7,891 bases of DNA from Sedimentisphaerales bacterium. Its GTDB lineage: Bacteria > Planctomycetota > Phycisphaerae > Sedimentisphaerales > SG8-4. This document shows, piece after piece, positions 3,728-7,891 of this stretch. The stretch spans positions 1 to 7,891 of the forward strand of contig JAFGCA010000458.1 in assembly GCA_016932895.1 (NCBI GenBank), read 5' to 3'. Made by a program: the position numbers and the translations under genes. How positions within the stretch are numbered: position 1 is the stretch's first letter; each line of letters starts with the position of its first letter. The notes below the pieces were generated by a model that worked only from the letters and a program-made list of their open reading frames with translations, was not told where the DNA came from and ran no database searches.

Positions 3728-6256
3728 TCAGGCGAACAGCTCGTTGAATCTTCGCTCCCACTCGTCCTCGTCCACGACGGCGAACGAGACTTCCTTACCT
3801 TCAAGGTCCATGCCCAATTCGCTCATCGTCGTCTCGCGCGCCAGGTCGTTGCAGGTGTTGAACAGCGCCTTCTTGTAGACCGTGTCTTCATTGCCTTTCA
3901 GATGGAGGCCCTTCGTTTCGACGACGAAGACGCGATTGAAGCCGGTCCCTGCCTCGTCCTTGTCGGTGAAGATGAAATCGGCGTAGACCTTCCCCCGGCG
4001 CCAGCCCTGGACACCGTAGTCTTTCTTCGGAATGTTGCGGAACCAGAACAAGAGCCGATTCTGGTCGTCGAGGTACCACGCGACGCCCTTTTCCATGTCG
4101 TTGAAATCATCGGCGGGAACGAAGTCGAAGAGGGTCCGTTCCAAGAGGTCGCCGCTCTTTTTCGTCAAACGCGGCGGTCGGGCTTTCCGCTTCTTGGGCA
4201 GCTTCCAGTGCAGATCGTTGGCGATCACCAGAAAACGCAGCTTGCCCTCGGCAATCAATTGCCGGAACACACCCTCGGCCAGCCGGTCTTTTTCCTTCTG
4301 CATCTGCTTGCGAAGCTCTTCGATGATGAACACGAAGTTGTTGACGACGACGCTCTCTTCATTCTGTTCGAGCAGTCTCGTAAGGACCCGGCTTCCGAAC
4401 TCATGGGCCAGCCAGGGATTCGGGACGATGTCCATCAGGTGGCGGGCGACGAATACCGGGTCCAGTCGCAGTATCCCCGTGCGCAGTGAAGTACGCTCCT
4501 TGACGGCGATGACCTGCGAAACATCCTCGGAGATTGCAGCGACCTGCTCGAGATCCTTTTCTTCCATCCGTGAAAGAGCCAGCCCATAGAGCGGCTCGAT
4601 ATTTGCCTGTTCCCACGGTATCCGGCTGAGGATGTCCATCTCATACGAGACCCTTCGCCACTCGACGCCGTCGCGCGTGACGAACAGGGGCAGGAGCACC
4701 TGTCCGGCGGCGTCCCTGAACCTCTCACGGACCTCGCAGAGGCGCTCTTCGTCGGCCAGGCCGGCGGCCTCATCCTCGACGCCGATGTGCGAGAGCAAAT
4801 CGCCCAATCCTTCGCCCCTGAACCCTCGGCGGATCTCTTCAAGAAGCGCCTGTCCTTTCTGCTGGAAGCAGTAGACGTAGCTCTCGTCCAGTTCCTTCGT
4901 GCCCGTCTTTCGGGCGTAGGGCTGCCGGAGAATGCGCCCGACCAGTTGCGTCAGCGCCGTCTTCGAACCCGGATTGGTCAGGATCGAGAGCACGTAGGCG
5001 AACGCACAGTCCCAGCCTTCCTGAAGGGCCTGCTTGGTGATGATATAGCGGATGCGGCAGTCCCTGCTCATCAGCCCGCCGATATCGTCTACCTCTTTCA
5101 ATTCATCTTTCTCGCTGGTCTTGACCGCGACTTCCTCCGCTGGGATGCCGAGGACCTTGGTCAGGTGCTCGCGCACGTCCTCGGAGTGGACGAGGCCTTG
5201 GCCGCGCTGGGCCTTGCCCGTTCGCTCGACCTGGATCAGGCAGATCGGGCGGATGTGGTTGCCCGTTTGGGCCTCGTACTCGCGGGCTTTGGCTTTGAGC
5301 TCTTCGAGCTTGTTATGGCTGTCCAGCAGGGTGTCTTTCCAGTCGGGACTGGCCTTGTTGACCACGTGCAGATCGAACTTGATCATCTCTTCGCGGTTCA
5401 GCTCGATTCCGCTGACCTCTACGAGCCTGTTGCTTTCTTCCTCGCGTGGCGTCGCAGACAACTCGACAATGATGCTCGGATTGAACCCTCGAAGCGTTTC
5501 CTGGGCGGTTTGGCTGTAGGCTTTGTGTCCTTCGTCGAGGATGACCAGCGGATTCAAGAGGCGCAGCGTGTTGCCCAGCGAGGTCTTGATCTGCCGGCCC
5601 CAGAAGGCGTTCTGCGACTCGAACGTATCGAGGTTGGGGACGCGCTCCAGAAGCTTGACGCTCGCCTCGATGGCGTCCTCCGGCGGGAAGAACTCCGCGA
5701 ACCCGCCGCTGTCCTTGAACATGCGCAGAACTTCTTTCGTTTTGCGGTTGGCCGAAGGCAGCATCAGCATCAGGACGACGAGATTCTCCTGGACGTCGCC
5801 GGGCGAGAACAGATCGGTTTTCTCACGGATCAGCGTTCTGCCGCCGCTGGCGATGTCGAGGTGCTGGCGGTAGGGGTGGTCGCGGTCCTGGAGGCTCTTG
5901 ATCGTCTGGCGGTAAATCTGCGTCGTGGGCACGATCCACAGCACCAGGCCGGTGCGCTTCTTGAGATACGTTGTGTTGACAAGGTCGATGGTCTTGACCG
6001 CCAGGAACGTCTTGCCCCCGCCGGTGGGGATTTTCAGGCAGAAGCAGGGCAGAGGCCTTCCCAGGCCGTCCCGGCGGGAATGATAGGCATTGTACAGCCC
6101 GTCCATCTTGCCCCACGCCTTGGCGGGAAAGTCAATCGCCAGATCAGGACCGTGCTCGGCGACGATCTCTGCGCTCTTGCACTTCCACCCATACAAGAGC
6201 TGCAGATACGCCTTGACGCGATCCAAGGCCCTGATTTGATATTCCTTCGGTTCCAT
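3728..6256 (-). CDS. res: Type III restriction enzyme Res subunit (helicase-nuclease)
   Basis: This is the 842-residue Res subunit. With Mod it hydrolyses ATP, moves along DNA from an unmethylated site and cleaves. Residues 70-450 form a superfamily 2 helicase core: Walker A IPTGGGKT (76-83), motif II DEGH (241-244), motif III SATP (267-270), an ALQEGWD block (410-416) and motif VI QLVGRILRQP (437-446). A long middle region (450-740) links to the nuclease. The PD-(D/E)XK signature is D760 in YADFIFTD and E780-T-K782 in VVETKG, so the cutting site looks intact. The length is somewhat below the 900-1000 residues of EcoP1I and EcoP15I Res. The frame has no visible lesion. The start at 6256 opens with MEPKEYQIRALDRV, typical of the family. 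The only purine-rich site, AGCAGG, abuts the ATG with no spacer, so initiation may be inefficient. The gene follows mod on the same strand after 196 bases that hold a large hairpin repeat, which probably shapes its expression. Confidence 0.93.
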   Translation of the reverse strand: MEPKEYQIRALDRVKAYLQLLYGWKCKSAEIVAEHGPDLAIDFPAKAWGKMDGLYNAYHSRRDGLGRPLPCFCLKIPTGGGKTFLAVKTIDLVNTTYLKKRTGLVLWIVPTTQIYRQTIKSLQDRDHPYRQHLDIASGGRTLIREKTDLFSPGDVQENLVVLMLMLPSANRKTKEVLRMFKDSGGFAEFFPPEDAIEASVKLLERVPNLDTFESQNAFWGRQIKTSLGNTLRLLNPLVILDEGHKAYSQTAQETLRGFNPSIIVELSATPREEESNRLVEVSGIELNREEMIKFDLHVVNKASPDWKDTLLDSHNKLEELKAKAREYEAQTGNHIRPICLIQVERTGKAQRGQGLVHSEDVREHLTKVLGIPAEEVAVKTSEKDELKEVDDIGGLMSRDCRIRYIITKQALQEGWDCAFAYVLSILTNPGSKTALTQLVGRILRQPYARKTGTKELDESYVYCFQQKGQALLEEIRRGFRGEGLGDLLSHIGVEDEAAGLADEERLCEVRERFRDAAGQVLLPLFVTRDGVEWRRVSYEMDILSRIPWEQANIEPLYGLALSRMEEKDLEQVAAISEDVSQVIAVKERTSLRTGILRLDPVFVARHLMDIVPNPWLAHEFGSRVLTRLLEQNEESVVVNNFVFIIEELRKQMQKEKDRLAEGVFRQLIAEGKLRFLVIANDLHWKLPKKRKARPPRLTKKSGDLLERTLFDFVPADDFNDMEKGVAWYLDDQNRLLFWFRNIPKKDYGVQGWRRGKVYADFIFTDKDEAGTGFNRVFVVETKGLHLKGNEDTVYKKALFNTCNDLARETTMSELGMDLEGKEVSFAVVDEDEWERRFNELFA

Positions 6257-6300
6257 CCTGCTTACTGTTCCGCCAACCTCTCTTTGTCACCCTGCTTGTT

Positions 6301-6390
6301 TGTCACCCCGAGCGCAGTCGAGGGGTCTGGCTGGGAGCCGAACGCGCCGTCCATTCGCAGCCAGATTCCTCGACTGCGCTCGGAATGACA
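6301..6390. repeat. Large inverted repeat between mod and res
   Basis: Two 33-base arms (6301-6333 and 6358-6390) match as reverse complements at 29 of 33 positions around a 24-base loop. The arms contain CGAGCGCAGTCGAGG and its complement, with TGTCA at the outer ends. The arms resemble a widespread bacterial intergenic repeat class that often gives spurious translated peptides beginning CHSERS. Sitting inside the RM operon, its RNA would fold into a long stem between the mod stop and the res start. Confidence 0.85.
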
Positions 6391-6452
6391 AAGTCGTGGT
6401 CTGTGTCTATTCCACATTCTCGTATTGAGCATAGCCATCGCACGTCCGATTC

Positions 6453-7891
6453 TCATCGGACCAACTGATAGATTTCAAACGGCAGTTGCGCGAAGTCGAT
6501 GCGCAGCTCGTCCAAGTGTTCGGGGTCGAGGTACTTCGTCGGCGCAAAGACCAGCCTGCGCTTGCCTCCGTCTTGGTACGGCCCCAGCGCCTTGGCCCGG
6601 TCCAGCGTCAACGCCGTGGCCTTCAAATAGTCCAGGTCGGGCTTGTAGAACAGGTACACCAAGTGATCCTTGCTCTCGCCGATGAAGTGCGTGGCCTCGT
6701 CGAGGGCGCTGTCGTCGAATTCCTCGCCCGTGGCGGTATAGAACACGTACCGCGCCAGGTCTTCGTAGGTCGGCAGGCTGTCGCCGCTCAGGATGCTCTC
6801 CATCTCGATCGGCGGACCCAGTTCGAAGAAACTGAACGAGCCGCCCAGCCCCTCGCGCAGCTTCTCGTCCTTCGCCTTGGGCATGCCCTGAATCACTCGC
6901 CGCACCCGCTCGGCCGTGATCCGTCTGGCGTAGTCTTCACACTCGATCAGGATGAAACGACGGTTGCCGCTGTCTTCACTGTTCAGCGCCAACGCTGCGT
7001 GCGCCGTAGTCCCCGATCCGGCAAATGAGTCGAGAATCAAGGCATCCTTGTTGACAGCGTAGTCAAGTAGGCGCTTCATGAAGTCAACCGACTTCGGGAA
7101 TGCAAGGACACGTTCTCCCATAATCTTGTCGAGTTCATCCGCCCCGGTCTGTCCCTTAAGGTCAGCCCAGAAGCTTGAGGCAGGCATCCGCTCTCGGGTG
7201 TTGCTCAAGAATCGCTTCTTTCGTGGTTTGCCTGTGGTTGGGTCCGGCGGCCACGAGATCCGATTTTCCGCAAGGAGTGCCTTGAAGCCAGCCTCATCTG
7301 TTATCCAGCCCCTCGATGGATCAGGATCCCATTGATCGCCGGTCTCTGGATTCTGGATAACATAGTGAAGATTTGGTCGATCCTCGGCTGTAGCTTTGCC
7401 TGTCAGAGGATCAGTAACGTATGGTCCGCGTAGATCGTCGTCGGGATTTTGAAAGTCGCTTCGGTCAATGACTCTGCCCACGAGACTGGATGACTCGGTT
7501 CGTCCGTAAATGAGCAAGTATTCGTGATCTGTTGAGATGTTTGTCTTGACACGATTATCCGTATTTCGTGTCTTCCAGGTCACCTGTGCGAGAAACCTAT
7601 CCTCACCAAAGATGTCATCCATTAAAGCGCGAAGTCGATGCGCTTCGTTGTCATCAATACTTATCAGAATTACACCGTCGTCGGTGAGCAGGTCGCGGAG
7701 GAGCTTGAGTCTTGGCATCATCATGCAGAGCCACTTGTCGTGTCGTGTGAGGTCTTCGCGGTCGACGACCTTTCCGAGCCAATCCTGCATCATGGGGGAA
7801 TTGACGTTGTCGTTGTAGATCCAGTTCTCATTGCCGGTGTTGTAGGGCGGGTCGATGTAGATGCACTTGACCTTTCCGGCGTACATGGGCA
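6453..7891 (-). CDS. mod: Type III modification methyltransferase Mod (N6-adenine), 5' end outside window
   Basis: Mod recognises the target site and transfers methyl from S-adenosylmethionine to adenine N6. It is also the specificity subunit for Res. The catalytic motif IDPPYN comes first (D12-Y15, counting from the ATG at 7886), and the SAM-binding motif DSFAGSGTT (286-294) comes near the end of the domain. This is the beta-class order of type III Mods. LLTDDGVILISIDDNE (66-81) follows the catalytic motif. The target-recognition region lies between, roughly residues 100-265. A C-terminal stretch of about 115 residues (LPTYEDLARYVFYTATG onward) follows the methyltransferase fold. The ATG at 7886 is unlikely to be the true start: the frame continues as ...LP before it, and family members have further sequence (an x-GDN-type segment) upstream. 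The gene is therefore partial at the window edge. G+C is about 51% at 7021-7680 against 63% at 6481-7020, pointing to an exchanged recognition module. Res follows on the same strand. Confidence 0.93.
   Translation of the reverse strand, partial: PMYAGKVKCIYIDPPYNTGNENWIYNDNVNSPMMQDWLGKVVDREDLTRHDKWLCMMMPRLKLLRDLLTDDGVILISIDDNEAHRLRALMDDIFGEDRFLAQVTWKTRNTDNRVKTNISTDHEYLLIYGRTESSSLVGRVIDRSDFQNPDDDLRGPYVTDPLTGKATAEDRPNLHYVIQNPETGDQWDPDPSRGWITDEAGFKALLAENRISWPPDPTTGKPRKKRFLSNTRERMPASSFWADLKGQTGADELDKIMGERVLAFPKSVDFMKRLLDYAVNKDALILDSFAGSGTTAHAALALNSEDSGNRRFILIECEDYARRITAERVRRVIQGMPKAKDEKLREGLGGSFSFFELGPPIEMESILSGDSLPTYEDLARYVFYTATGEEFDDSALDEATHFIGESKDHLVYLFYKPDLDYLKATALTLDRAKALGPYQDGGKRRLVFAPTKYLDPEHLDELRIDFAQLPFEIYQLVR

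Noticed and set aside
4787..6388. Long rightward open frame (about 530 codons) opposite res
   Set aside because: It is the antisense shadow of the res gene in GC-rich DNA. Its translation has no recognisable domain, whereas the opposite strand has complete helicase and nuclease motifs.
6262..6456. Short leftward frame giving a peptide with CHSERS
   Set aside because: This peptide type arises from translating the dispersed inverted repeat and is a well-known spurious product. It is not a gene.
3728..7891. Alternative call as a phage-exclusion or type I system
   Set aside because: A beta-class Mod followed by a helicase-ETK nuclease subunit, without HsdS-like or accessory genes, fits type III restriction-modification fully.

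Overview
The window is GC-rich bacterial DNA, about 60% or more G+C outside one patch. It most resembles a Planctomycetota genome, possibly Phycisphaerae/Sedimentisphaerales. That assignment is inferred from three things: a secreted GH43-type glycosidase, a stand-alone HNH-AP2 protein, and intergenic spaces packed with short palindromic repeats. No rRNA, tRNA or taxonomic marker gene is present to prove it.

Layout, left to right. Bases 1-333 are a repeat-rich leader with a plausible promoter for the first gene. Bases 334-1269 (+) encode a secreted GH43-like glycoside hydrolase interrupted by a single in-frame TAG exactly where a Trp is expected. Bases 1488-1685 (+) encode a 65-residue four-cysteine zinc-ribbon protein. 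Bases 1958-2380 (-) encode a YjbQ/UPF0047 protein, which converges on the zinc-ribbon gene across a hairpin-containing spacer. A divergent spacer with A/T tracts and a perfect palindrome then leads to an HNH-AP2 protein (2694-3311, +). Bases 3312-3727 hold only repeats: two REP-like GTAG palindromes, a tandem 16-mer and a GGCCTGCGGCC block that also occurs in the leader.

The right half is a type III restriction-modification system read leftward. The mod gene (N6-adenine methyltransferase, beta-class motif order) runs off the right edge at 7891 and ends at 6453. The res gene (superfamily 2 helicase plus PD-(D/E)XK nuclease) occupies 6256-3728. Mod supplies sequence recognition and methylates the host site. 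Res joins Mod to translocate on DNA and cut unmodified DNA. The two genes are separated by 196 bases holding a large hairpin repeat (6301-6390). The part of mod between its first methyltransferase motifs and the FAGSGTT motif is distinctly less GC-rich than its flanks, as expected of an exchanged target-recognition module.

I saw no clearly new multi-gene system. The items most worth checking are the GH43 nonsense codon, the mosaic mod gene, the repeat inside the RM operon and the GTAG-type palindrome family.
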